From: JAJCYL01 sp965206015
GTDB lineage: Bacteria > Bacteroidota > Bacteroidia > Cytophagales > Cyclobacteriaceae
DNA length: 64,000 nt
NCBI GenBank assembly: GCA_965206015.1
Contig: CBDBIW010000014.1
Span: 124,001-188,000, forward strand
Reading direction: 5' to 3'
A program made the position numbers and the translations under genes. Of the stretch, positions 19,272 through 27,562 are shown piece by piece. Within the stretch, counting starts at the first letter, position 1. Each line of letters opens with the position of its first letter. The notes under the pieces are model-generated. The model did not search any database, was not told the DNA's origin, and saw only the letters and a program-made list of their open reading frames with translations.

Positions 19272-19454
19272 ATGACTGAAAAAGTATACACTTTAAAGAA
19301 AATAAAAGAGACAGAAGCACTTCATTTATCTGAATTCCAAACACCCTTAACGTTTAATGCAGGAAATTTCCATTTTTCGTGTAAGTGGCTTCAGCCGGGT
19401 AGGTTCATTAAACGAGCAGGTTCATTAAATGAGAATCTCAACCCAAAAACCTGA
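19272..19454 (+). CDS. Short hypothetical protein
   Basis: A 60-codon ATG frame starts four bases after the previous small frame (MTEKVYTLKKIKETEALHLS). No family is recognised. Close spacing with the upstream small frame is the only context support, and it may be non-coding. Confidence 0.25.
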   Translation: MTEKVYTLKKIKETEALHLSEFQTPLTFNAGNFHFSCKWLQPGRFIKRAGSLNENLNPKT

Positions 19455-19591
19455 AGGTCACCTTTTTCATAAACAGATCTAATCACGCAAGTTCCGAAAG
19501 TTGCTCGTCGTCACCAATTGCGCTTAGTTCCAATTGATCCCCTTTTTCAATAGTATTAACATCAATCATCTGAATTCGTGAGTTAAAGTGT

Positions 19592-21046
19592 TTAATTCCA
19601 CCGGGGATTTGTAGTAGGTGAAACTGTTCCTAGCTCTTCCCCAATTTTGTCTAGTTCTCGCTGAAGTTCTTCTACTTTTTCAGGGTACTGTTCGACCAAA
19701 TTATTCTGTTCAGATATATCTTGCTTCAAATTATAGAGCTCATAAATGTCATTATCATAAAAATAAATCATCTTCCAGTCACCTTTTCTAATTGCTTTGC
19801 CAGGGGTCCAACCACTAGTGTGATAATGTGGATAATCCCAAAATAGGACATCATGCACTTCGTCTTGTTTGTTTTCCAGTACTGGATTGAGACTTAAGCC
19901 ATCTATATGAAGTTTTGGTTTTAGTTTTAAACTCAAAATATCGAGTATTGTGGGAAACAAATCCATGCTGGTCACTGGTGTATCAATTGTTTTTCCAGTC
20001 TTGTTTTTTGGTTTCTTAATTATCAGTGGTACCCTAATTCCACCTTCATAAGCCCATCCCTTTCCAGCACGTAAGGGTCGAACGCTTGTTGGGGAAGTCC
20101 ACTCCTTCACCGTCGTAGTTAGGCCTCCATTGTCTGATGTGAGAATGATAAGTGTATTGTCTGCAATGCCCAATTCATCCAATTTGTCCAATAACCTTCC
20201 GACATTTTCATCCAGAGAATATACCATCGAAGCATATTCAGCATTGTTTTGATTTTGAACCGTTTGCCCCTTACCCTCCTGGTCTTTCAATACTAAATTA
20301 TCTGAACGCCCTCGCCGTTTTTCTTGAAACTTGGCCAGGTGTTTCCTGTTTGCTTGAATCGGAGTGTGAACAGTGTAATAGGCTAAGTACAACAGAAATG
20401 GATCTTGACCATTCTCATCTAGAAATGCCATTGATTCATCTGTTAGCCTATCTGTTAAATATTCTCCATCTGGCCCGTCAGACAGTTTGGGATTGCTGTA
20501 GGGCGAGTAGTAACCACCGGGTGGTTGTCCCATGTGATGCCCACCTTTATTAATATCGAAACCCTGATTCTCGGGAAAATACCCTTCGCCACCAAGATGC
20601 CATTTTCCTGCAAAGAATGTTTTGTAATCAGATTCCTTAAGTGTTTCTGCAAGAGTGACCTCCTGAAGTGGTAACTGATTAAAATCAGATGGCCCTAAAA
20701 ATTTCCTATCTTTCGGATCATCACCGGGAATCCAATCCGTAATGCCGATTCTTGAAGGATGTTTACCGGTCATTAGCGCGGCTCTAGTCGGTGAACAAAC
20801 CGGATTTGGTGTATAAGCGTTAGTAAAAACAGCACTCTGGCTGGCCAACCTATCTATGTTTGGTGTTTCGTAGAAAGTGCTCCCATAACAGCCTAAATCT
20901 TTCCATCCTAAATCATCTACCAAGATAAACAGGACGTTTTTTTTAGCCTGCTCCGGAGTACTTTCTATTGAACTCTTGTTGACTTTTTGCTCACAGCCCA
21001 ATAAAAGGGCTGAGAATATTATCAGCATCGATATAGTTCTATTCAT
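19592..21046 (-). CDS. Sulfatase lipoprotein (arylsulfatase A family)
   Basis: A 484-residue sulfatase that should remove sulfate esters from glycans. The N-terminus is a lipoprotein signal (FSALLLGCEQ, lipid Cys at 18). The metal-binding VDDLGWKDLG lies at 43-52. CSPTR at 84-88 is the Cys-type formylglycine site, so the protein needs activation by a formylglycine-generating enzyme; a homologue lies at 55892-56917. The DNGG metal site appears near residue 305. It is downstream of susD on the same strand, so it is the last gene of a glycan-use cluster for a sulfated polysaccharide. Substrate is not known. Confidence 0.92.
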   Translation of the reverse strand: MNRTISMLIIFSALLLGCEQKVNKSSIESTPEQAKKNVLFILVDDLGWKDLGCYGSTFYETPNIDRLASQSAVFTNAYTPNPVCSPTRAALMTGKHPSRIGITDWIPGDDPKDRKFLGPSDFNQLPLQEVTLAETLKESDYKTFFAGKWHLGGEGYFPENQGFDINKGGHHMGQPPGGYYSPYSNPKLSDGPDGEYLTDRLTDESMAFLDENGQDPFLLYLAYYTVHTPIQANRKHLAKFQEKRRGRSDNLVLKDQEGKGQTVQNQNNAEYASMVYSLDENVGRLLDKLDELGIADNTLIILTSDNGGLTTTVKEWTSPTSVRPLRAGKGWAYEGGIRVPLIIKKPKNKTGKTIDTPVTSMDLFPTILDILSLKLKPKLHIDGLSLNPVLENKQDEVHDVLFWDYPHYHTSGWTPGKAIRKGDWKMIYFYDNDIYELYNLKQDISEQNNLVEQYPEKVEELQRELDKIGEELGTVSPTTNPRWN

Positions 21047-21153
21047 ATAATTCTACACTAAAATTTTTGAGGATTATATGAGGATCCGGGTCATTGCCAG
21101 ATCCTCATTTTCTTTTACATTGTAATCAAAGATTATAAGCACTTCAAGCCCAT

Positions 21154-22629
21154 TTAGTAGCCGGGGTTTTGCTCCAAATTTGGATTATTGTCCAGTTGAG
21201 CTTCCGGTAAAGGATATAGCACCTGATGCGCCTGTGCTGCTATTCCTCTTGCAACCGCCTGGTCTATAAACTTGCCATGTCTCACTAAGTCTTCTCTTCG
21301 AAGACCCTCGGTGAAAAACTCACGACCTCGCTCTGCCAAGATGAAATTCCGGAGGGCTTCTGTTGTCGGGAAATCAGTCAGGCTAATTATGGACGCAGCA
21401 GCTCTCCCTCTAATTTGATTAATAAGGTCAATGCTCTTCTGATTTGGGCCGTTGATTTCATTCAGTGCTTCCGCTCTAGCAAGCATTATATCTGCTAGCC
21501 TAACATATGGAATATCATTCCCGTTGTTAGTTCCTGCAGCACCTGGATCAGGCACATATTTGAAGCTTCTTACATTGTCCAGAGCGACACCGTCGGCATC
21601 TCTAACTAAAGGTGTTAACTCACCAGTAGTGGTTGGAGTATACTCGGTTAAGAAAGATTCAGTTCTTTCATCACCGGGTTCGAAAGTCTCATAAAAGGCA
21701 GTGTAGGTTCTAAATTGTGCACCAAAATTAGCCCAATTGGACTGTATGGGGAAGTTTGGTGGAAAAGCATGGGGCATGTATACATTTCTCTGAGCACTGC
21801 CCAATAAACATTCGAACCGAAAGATATACTCATTATTACTTTCCCCGTCAATTGAAAACATCATATTATAATCATTGCAGAGTTCATAACCTCCGTTGGT
21901 TAGGACTTCCTCTGCTGCTGCGGCGGCCTTATCCCATTCCTTATTATTTAGATAGAATTTGGCCAAAATTGCATTGGCACTTCCTCTATTTGCTCTGCTG
22001 GAAACACCGCCAAATTCCAAGTTATTTACTGCGAACAGCAAATCTCCTTCCACCAGAGTCCTGTATTCTGATTCGGTCGCCCTTGGCGTTTCCTTACCTA
22101 TCGCCTCAATTTCATCTAAACCCGCATCGTCCGGAAGTTCAATAATTGGCGTTGTACCGTATAGGTTGTGAAGTAAATAGTAGGATAAAGCTCTTACAAA
22201 TCTAGCCTCTCCTCTGATTTGGTTCAACACCGCTTCATCTCCACCCTCCAAATTATTAGTAACTGAAAGCACATTGTTGGCCGCCGCGATTGCTGTATAA
22301 AATTTGTTATACAACTGATTAAAGAAACCATTTGAAGGGTCCCAGGTAAATCCAATTACGGGAACAACTACCCTGTTAAGCCCGCCACCTGTTTCCCAAA
22401 GTATATCCGTAGACATTTCACCCAAAATGTGAAAGTACTCTCTGGCTCCTCCACCATTAGTCCAGGAAATTTGTAGAGACCCATAAGCACCCGTCAACAG
22501 GGCATCTAACCCAGATTGATCTTGAAGAAAAACTGCTGGATCATATTCAGTAAAAACCTCCTCTTCGAGGAAATCCTCACAACTTACTAGTACAGAAACT
22601 GCTATTAAGCTAAATATATATTTTTTCAT
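21154..22629 (-). CDS. SusD/RagB-family outer-membrane lipoprotein
   Basis: SusD proteins sit on the cell surface as glycan-binding lids on SusC-type TonB transporters. The preferred start is MKKYIF, three codons inside the longest frame, giving a lipoprotein signal ending VLVSCEDF. The family's helical repeats and C-terminal signature are present: LADIMLARAEALNEI, INQIRGRAAA and FILAERGREFFTEGLRREDL. Length of about 490 residues is normal. It follows the susC remnant after 12 bases and precedes the sulfatase, typical of a polysaccharide utilisation locus. Substrate specificity cannot be read. Confidence 0.93.
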   Translation of the reverse strand: MKKYIFSLIAVSVLVSCEDFLEEEVFTEYDPAVFLQDQSGLDALLTGAYGSLQISWTNGGGAREYFHILGEMSTDILWETGGGLNRVVVPVIGFTWDPSNGFFNQLYNKFYTAIAAANNVLSVTNNLEGGDEAVLNQIRGEARFVRALSYYLLHNLYGTTPIIELPDDAGLDEIEAIGKETPRATESEYRTLVEGDLLFAVNNLEFGGVSSRANRGSANAILAKFYLNNKEWDKAAAAAEEVLTNGGYELCNDYNMMFSIDGESNNEYIFRFECLLGSAQRNVYMPHAFPPNFPIQSNWANFGAQFRTYTAFYETFEPGDERTESFLTEYTPTTTGELTPLVRDADGVALDNVRSFKYVPDPGAAGTNNGNDIPYVRLADIMLARAEALNEINGPNQKSIDLINQIRGRAAASIISLTDFPTTEALRNFILAERGREFFTEGLRREDLVRHGKFIDQAVARGIAAQAHQVLYPLPEAQLDNNPNLEQNPGY

Positions 22630-22641
22630 CGCTCTCAAATT

Positions 22642-23032
22642 TTAAAATCTAACCTCTAAACCCAATCTGATTGTTCGGGCAAGCGGGTAACTATTATAGC
22701 TTGCCCTAGATACCCCGTTGCCTTCTGCGCTTGCATCAGGATCATATCCTTCGAAATCTGTTATCGTAAAAAGATTGTCGACAGCAAAATATACTCCCAT
22801 TGAAGAGATCTCACTATTTCTGTTAAAGGGAATATTATAGCCTAACGTTATATTCTTTAAGCGTATAAATGAAGCATCAGTAACCGTCAATGAGTTTATC
22901 GCCAAAGCCCCGCCATATAAACTAGGGTTTTCGCCAGAAGGTAGTGTGCTGGACGGGTTCTGGGGAGTCCATCTATCCTCATAATATCTAGAGATAGAAT
23001 TCCTGAAGTCATTGGTTGGATATAGTAAATCG
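22642..23032 (-). pseudogene. SusC/RagA-type TonB-dependent transporter, C-terminal end only
   Basis: The minus-strand frame reads DLLYPTNDFRNSISRYYEDR, WTPQNPSSTLPSGENPSLYG, then SFIRLKNITLGYNIPF and ends TIRLGLEVRF, the last beta-strands of a SusC barrel ending in Phe. Only about 128 of roughly 1000 residues remain. At about 23033 the frame meets a stop and the prophage end. The missing 5' part is not found beyond the other prophage end, so the transporter is lost here and the susD/sulfatase pair has lost its partner. Confidence 0.9.
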
Positions 23033-23090
23033 TCTCATTCGGAATGTCAAAAATTCTCATTCAGAATGTGACGTTCTGAATGAGAATTTT
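23033..23090. other. Left prophage end with three transposase-site-like repeats
   Basis: TCTCATTCGGAATGT at 23033 and TCTCATTCAGAATGT at 23055 are direct copies 22 bases apart. A third, inverted copy at about 23071-23087 makes a perfect 17-bp inverted repeat with the second. CATTC cores recur at the right end (51436-51503). The exact terminus is unclear: TGTCA at 23045 mirrors TGACA at 51615-51619, but the susC frame is already stopped at about 23033. Confidence 0.6.
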
Positions 23091-23205
23091 GTTTGGGGAA
23101 TAGCACAATCAGAAGATAGCTGAAAATCGGACAACCCGGCAATAGTACAAATTCTGTTTTCACCCGTTTTTACCCGGACAGCCTCAACTGCCCTTTTCTT
23201 TGGGG

Positions 23206-24081
23206 TTACATCTGATAATTAGTGGTGAGTACCTCTATTTTCTTTTTTCCAGGCTTACCGGAGCCCTGGTTTACGCGGACTACCTTCTCTAACTTTTGGG
23301 TATTCCAACCGAATTGCCTGGCATACTTTGTCAGTACGTCACCTGGGTAACTGGACAACAAAAACCTTCCCTTAACCTCTGAAAGCGTTTCCAAAAGCAT
23401 TTCAAAGTCCTCCCTGGTATAGCCATCGTAGTGCCCGCAGTTGGAGTTGTAATAGGGCGGGTCTATATAGTGGAAGGCGTTTTCATGATCCCGCGAGCGT
23501 ATGATTCGTAAGGCATCGGTATTTTCTATCTGCACGTTTTGGATACGTTCAGCGTATTTTATGGTAAAATTATCACGTTTATTAGCGATGTTTATACTAG
23601 TGGTTGCCTTGCTGGTTTTATCATATCCGAAGGGACCATCGAGTATGGAGCAAAAGGACTGAGCGGCTAACACCCAGACCGCCCAGGCCCTCTTAGCCCG
23701 TGTAAACAGGTGCGGATTGTTATACACCACCGTAGCATCGCTATGCATAGAGCGGCTGTGCAGGCTGATCCTTACCATTTTTTCGAGTTCTACAAATTCA
23801 TTTTGGACGCACTCGTAGAAATTGATAAGCTCTCTGTTGGTATCGTTAATGACTTCAATCTTGCCTGGTTCTTTTGCCCAAAACACCGCCCCACCACCGA
23901 CAAATGGTTCTGTATAGGTAGTATGCTCCGGTATCCATGGCAATATGTGCCTTAGCATCTTTTGTTTACCACCATAATAACTGATGGGTGTCTTTAGCTT
24001 TTCTGTTTTATTTTGTTCAATTTTCATGTTCATTCTCAATTTGGTTTTTGTTTTTGTCATATAAAAAAGTACACCAAACAC
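23206..24081 (-). CDS. Phage DNA adenine methyltransferase (D12/Dam class)
   Basis: Transfers methyl to adenine N6. The AdoMet-binding motif appears as SYYGGKQKMLRHILPW with PFVGGGAVF, and the catalytic motif is YIDPPYYNS. Length of about 275 residues is normal for the class. The longest frame starts at 24081, but MNMKIEQNK about 16 residues in is an equally good start. It is the last gene at the late end of the prophage, where Mu carries its mom modification gene, so a role in protecting phage DNA from host restriction is a fair inference. Target sequence is unknown. Confidence 0.92.
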   Translation of the reverse strand: MFGVLFYMTKTKTKLRMNMKIEQNKTEKLKTPISYYGGKQKMLRHILPWIPEHTTYTEPFVGGGAVFWAKEPGKIEVINDTNRELINFYECVQNEFVELEKMVRISLHSRSMHSDATVVYNNPHLFTRAKRAWAVWVLAAQSFCSILDGPFGYDKTSKATTSINIANKRDNFTIKYAERIQNVQIENTDALRIIRSRDHENAFHYIDPPYYNSNCGHYDGYTREDFEMLLETLSEVKGRFLLSSYPGDVLTKYARQFGWNTQKLEKVVRVNQGSGKPGKKKIEVLTTNYQM

Positions 24082-24084
24082 TAT

Positions 24085-24312
24085 TTAGACTCTCCGGTAG
24101 AGGTATGGCCTCAATGGGTGGGGAGTTGTGTCTGGTGCACTAAACTCATTAAGTTCCTGTTCGGGGCCGGGCAGCCTGTTGGGGCTTTTTTTTATTACAT
24201 TTTTCGGTTCTGCTTTTAAGCAGCGAGAGTGCTTCTTTTCAACCCTGTTAAGACACGCCCTGAACCATGCCTCTCTTGCTGCTGCGAGTCCGGAGGTGTC
24301 TTCTGCGGTGGT
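24085..24312 (-). other. Open in-frame extension after the tail-fibre stop codon
   Basis: After the TAG of the tail-fibre gene the same frame stays open for 75 sense codons to TAA 24085-24087 (SGLAAAREAWFRACLNRVEK in part). It has no ATG of its own. It may be a readthrough extension, a gene piece cut from its start, or chance in G+C-rich DNA. On the plus strand the region has a G+C-rich hairpin followed by T8 near 24190. Confidence 0.25.
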
Positions 24313-25146
24313 CTATTGCAGGTCCCTGATAAAGTTCCCGGGCAGGGCCACCTCTACTGTAGTGAGCATATGATGTGAACCGGTTGCGCGGAAGGTTAAG
24401 GTGCAGTTACCCCCGGACCAAACGGCAGATACGCTCATCGAGCCACTATTAAATATATCATGGCCACTTAATTGTGCTGTACCCTCTTGAAAATGTCTAA
24501 AAACCAAAATTCCATGCCTTCGATACTCCGGGTAATAATTTCCCGTACAGATTGCTGTATACTTTATATAGCTTGTCCGGTAGACCTGACCAGGCTCAGT
24601 AGCTCTCTGAAAGGTGTATACAACTGGTTGTGACAACCCCCGGGTTTCCTTAGAGCCGAATTGCACACGGGTAGCCATTTTCAACTGGTTTCCTCCGCCC
24701 AGTCCTACCTGCGCTTTGGTCACGCCGTGGGGATTGGGATTGTTTGTGCGGTTGACGTGGGTGTTGATGAGCCCGACCAGTGTGTTGTAGGCGTTTTGGT
24801 CGTCATTGAGTGCCTGAGCGAGTTCGTTGAGTGTATCCAGGGCGGTGGGTGCATTATCGATCAGTTGCGAAATGGCTGTTGCTACTTTTTGGTCCACTTC
24901 TCTGCTCAGGGCCGGTACGCTGGCCAGGCGTGTGAGGGCGATGATCGCCTGCCTGGTGCGCTGGGGTGTCATCAGTTGAATATTGCTATTGCCTTCTTCG
25001 GCTTCGGTCTGGTTGGCCCGTCTGAGGTTCAAGTCCGGGTCGGTTTGGTGCCGGAAGCTCTCGAAAAGGTTGGAGAAATCCTGTGCGTCGGGGGTGGCTC
25101 CGTTTTGGAAAGTTTCTTCTAATTGCTTTCTTGTTTTGATGGTCAT
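24313..25146 (-). CDS. Phage tail fibre-like protein
   Basis: A 277-residue protein at the end of the baseplate cluster. The middle has the tail-fibre signature SQLIDNAPTALDTLNELAQA (about residues 92-111) and NPHGVTKAQVGLGGGNQ, a repeat type found in many phage fibre shafts. The C-terminal 110 residues (from about 165) are rich in Tyr, Ser and Gly and would form the beta-structured tip that touches the host. It is short for a fibre, so another adhesin may be needed. Receptor is unknown. Confidence 0.75.
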   Translation of the reverse strand: MTIKTRKQLEETFQNGATPDAQDFSNLFESFRHQTDPDLNLRRANQTEAEEGNSNIQLMTPQRTRQAIIALTRLASVPALSREVDQKVATAISQLIDNAPTALDTLNELAQALNDDQNAYNTLVGLINTHVNRTNNPNPHGVTKAQVGLGGGNQLKMATRVQFGSKETRGLSQPVVYTFQRATEPGQVYRTSYIKYTAICTGNYYPEYRRHGILVFRHFQEGTAQLSGHDIFNSGSMSVSAVWSGGNCTLTFRATGSHHMLTTVEVALPGNFIRDLQ

Positions 25147-25157
25147 AGTCGTACTAT

Positions 25158-25511
25158 TTAGATAATGGTTTGAAATTCAATTGTTTTTCCTGCGGTTTTC
25201 ACCTTGTCCAGGTGGAGTTTGATCTTGTTTCTGACCTCTGGCAGGTCGGGGGCTAATATTTTTATGGTGCCGTTCTGCGATACGGTTCCTACTTCTATTT
25301 TCATGTGAGAGTCCTGAAGCTTGTGTTGCAAACTTTCTGCTTGCGAATTATGATTCAACTCGTTAACCGCCTGTTTTCTTAGCAGAAAGATCTGGTCAAA
25401 GAGTTGTTTTAAAGGATAGCACCACACGGCAATGAGGTGTTCCTGCCACTGTCTGCGCCAGTGCGGCGGCAGGGCCTGTTGAATGAAAGCATCATAATCG
25501 ATTGTATACAT
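25158..25511 (-). CDS. Phage baseplate-associated protein of unknown family
   Basis: A 117-residue protein between the J-like baseplate protein and the tail fibre. In Mu the gene in this slot (gp48, DUF2313-type or gpI) links wedge and fibre. The N-terminus, HWRRQWQEHLIAVWCYPLKQ, is Trp-rich and helical; the C-terminus is a beta/alpha segment. I do not recognise the sequence, so the role is drawn from position only. Confidence 0.6.
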   Translation of the reverse strand: MYTIDYDAFIQQALPPHWRRQWQEHLIAVWCYPLKQLFDQIFLLRKQAVNELNHNSQAESLQHKLQDSHMKIEVGTVSQNGTIKILAPDLPEVRNKIKLHLDKVKTAGKTIEFQTII

Positions 25512-25545
25512 TCTGTTCCATTTAATTTATAACGTTGTTGTGGTG

Positions 25546-26355
25546 TTATCCCCGAATTAGTGTGACTGAAGAATCGTTACGGTCGAGCTTCACATAGCCC
25601 GCTATGGTTTCATATTTCCGGTTCACCCGGTGGTTTTCGGTGAGGCTGACCCCTGCCGCACCGGCGTACGCACTGGTAATCTCTACATCGATGATACCGG
25701 GAATGGCCTGGAGGGCATCGGTGGCTTTGCTCAAATACAATACGGTGTTAAATTCGATGCTTTGGTGAAAGCGGTCCAGGGTCTGGTATACCGTCCGCCT
25801 GACATGTCCGGTAAGCACAGCAGGGTCTGCCTCCACCACAATGTTGTAGCTGATCTTATCAGGGAGATCGCTTTGCACAGTGATCAGGGTCCCTGCGATC
25901 TTTATCCTGCCTATGTAGTCCCTGAACCCGTCTTGCTCGGCTTCGGTAAGCACAGGAGAATCACCGCCGGTATCCTTAGCCACTTTGAAGGTAAGTGAGC
26001 CATCGGCCGGTGACTCTGTGACGCTCACCTGCTGAACGATCCGGGCGGCGGGATTGGGGGTCAGATATGCCGGGCGGTTGTTGATGACCAGCAGTTGGTC
26101 GCCATGCTGATAGTCAAAGGCTTTTTGTCGATACCACCCGATGCCGCCGGGTTCGTCTTTGTTGACCATTTGCCTAACCTCTGCGTTGAGTTGGTCTACG
26201 GCATGTTCTGCCTGGGCAATACCCAGAGCCATCACTTGTTTGGCGTAGTTCCACACTTGCACCACGCTGTGGTTGGCTTCCAGTTCCGAAAGCCCGGGAT
26301 ATTCCTTTGCCTTCTGGTTCATTACTTTCAGGATCTCTTCTATTGTTCTTGCCAT
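25546..26355 (-). CDS. Baseplate J-like protein
   Basis: A 269-residue protein in the position of Mu gp47 / P2 gpJ, which forms the outer wedge of the baseplate. Features that agree are YNIVVEADPAVLTGHVRRTV in the second half, then ALQAIPGIIDVEITSAYAG, the usual late block of J proteins in which successive components are summed to a total. It ends in a short beta hairpin (GYVKLDRNDSSVTLIRG). The family call rests on pattern and position, not a search. Confidence 0.65.
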   Translation of the reverse strand: MARTIEEILKVMNQKAKEYPGLSELEANHSVVQVWNYAKQVMALGIAQAEHAVDQLNAEVRQMVNKDEPGGIGWYRQKAFDYQHGDQLLVINNRPAYLTPNPAARIVQQVSVTESPADGSLTFKVAKDTGGDSPVLTEAEQDGFRDYIGRIKIAGTLITVQSDLPDKISYNIVVEADPAVLTGHVRRTVYQTLDRFHQSIEFNTVLYLSKATDALQAIPGIIDVEITSAYAGAAGVSLTENHRVNRKYETIAGYVKLDRNDSSVTLIRG

Positions 26356-26368
26356 ATTGTTTTAACTT

Positions 26369-26650
26369 TTAATTTTCTGTCTGCGGCAGGATAAATTCCT
26401 TGTTGATCCGCCAAAAGCCTATGCCACTGGCTCTGCTTCCTGTTACGGTGGCTATGTTTTTGGGCAAAATATGGGAAAGACGAACATTCAGCGGTTCGCC
26501 TGTTTCCAACTCTTGTCCGTGGTAAACATTAGCGGTGATGCCGTTCAGTTTATTCCTTCTGACCAGGTCAAAGACCCCTTCCGCGCTGCCATAGTAGCAG
26601 ACGGCAATGTCCATCAAACTCTGTCCTTTCCTGACTTTAATTTTTTCCAT
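26369..26650 (-). CDS. LysM-like tail protein (gpX type)
   Basis: A 93-residue protein with a LysM-like start: VRKGQSLMDIAVCYYGSAEG and NGITANVYHGQELETG. Small LysM proteins of the gpX family attach between tube and baseplate hub in myoviruses. It overlaps nothing and lies between the J-like and gp25-like genes, which fits. Confidence 0.7.
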   Translation of the reverse strand: MEKIKVRKGQSLMDIAVCYYGSAEGVFDLVRRNKLNGITANVYHGQELETGEPLNVRLSHILPKNIATVTGSRASGIGFWRINKEFILPQTEN

Positions 26651-26663
26651 CCCTTCCCGGTCC

Positions 26664-26927
26664 TCAATTTCTTTCCACGCGGGTCACATAAATATCCCCT
26701 GCGGTCCTCGCCTGCACGAGCCGTTTATTATCTTTTTTCAATTCCGCGGCCACAATGCTGAAAAGCTCCTGGTCGGCTATCTTCCCGTCCACAAAACCGG
26801 CTATCCCCACGCCTATGTCCGGAAAGAATTTGAAATCCCCTTTCCGGGCGGTCAAAATATCCCGGACCTCGTTTTCCAGCCCGTCTCCAATGGCCGGTTT
26901 TCCGTTTTTCATCAAAAAATCATTCAT
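26664..26927 (-). CDS. gp25-like baseplate wedge protein
   Basis: An 87-residue protein. LENEVRDILTARKGDFKFFP and DIGVGIAGF match the pattern of short gp25/W or gp46-like proteins, in which a helix plus an EPR-like core nucleates sheath assembly on the baseplate. The ATG overlaps the stop of the next gene upstream by four bases (26924-26927), so the two are translationally coupled. Confidence 0.65.
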   Translation of the reverse strand: MNDFLMKNGKPAIGDGLENEVRDILTARKGDFKFFPDIGVGIAGFVDGKIADQELFSIVAAELKKDNKRLVQARTAGDIYVTRVERN

Positions 26928-27562
26928 TGGTCCGCGTCGTCACTAAATCCCCTGATGACTACTTCCTGATTCAATTCCCCCGCAGTGAAAGGCAGCTCCA
27001 CATCGTACACCACCAGGTGTGTAATATCAAGCGCATTCAGTTGCTCATTTCCGCTGACCTGCCAGTACACCTTCCGGCAGAGTTCAAGAAGCTCCTGAAT
27101 CGTGTCCCGGGGATAGGAAGGCACCAGCGTATTAACCGGCTGTACCGGCTTTTCCCTTTTTTTGAACCTCCCCGGAGCTCCTGCCGCTTGTGCAGGCAGG
27201 ATGCCTGTGCCCAACTCGCCCAGACGCTTCGCTTCTCCTTCCAGACGCTGGTTCACCGCATCTTTCAGACTATTGCCCGGAGCGATTCCCTGCGTCGGGG
27301 TTTGCTCCGGGATCTGCTGCCTTAATTCCTCCAGGTAGCCTGCTTCACCAATGAAATTTGCCCGGATCGTCACATCGAAGTCATCGACCATCCATCGTTC
27401 TTTGATGGAGCCTTTGAGTCCTTTCTGCGGGTACTTGCGAATGATGCGGTTGCGCCGCCTTACCCACACACGGGGTTCGACAGGAAAAGTGAAGGGTTCA
27501 CCACCTGCTACTGCTGTGATCTTCAGCTTGAATATATCGCCGCCGGGAGGTACTTCTATCAT
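26924..27562 (-). CDS. Phage tail/baseplate protein of unknown family
   Basis: A 212-residue protein between the tape measure and the gp25-like gene; Mu-type phages put a DNA circularisation-like (gpN) or LysM-linked protein here. Visible parts are an N-terminal beta region (FKLKITAVAGGEPFTFPVEP), a central linker rich in Pro, Gln and Gly (100-140) and a C-terminal beta region ending VVIRGFSDDADQ. Overlaps with both neighbours show tight coupling. No named family is claimed. Confidence 0.6.
   Translation of the reverse strand: MIEVPPGGDIFKLKITAVAGGEPFTFPVEPRVWVRRRNRIIRKYPQKGLKGSIKERWMVDDFDVTIRANFIGEAGYLEELRQQIPEQTPTQGIAPGNSLKDAVNQRLEGEAKRLGELGTGILPAQAAGAPGRFKKREKPVQPVNTLVPSYPRDTIQELLELCRKVYWQVSGNEQLNALDITHLVVYDVELPFTAGELNQEVVIRGFSDDADQ

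Noticed and set aside
19592..21046. Ser-type (anSME-dependent) sulfatase
   Set aside because: The active motif is CSPTR, so the Cys-type route with FGE applies, though anSME can also act on Cys.
24313..25146. Diversity-generating retroelement acting on the tail fibre
   Set aside because: No reverse transcriptase and no template/variable repeat pair was found in the prophage.
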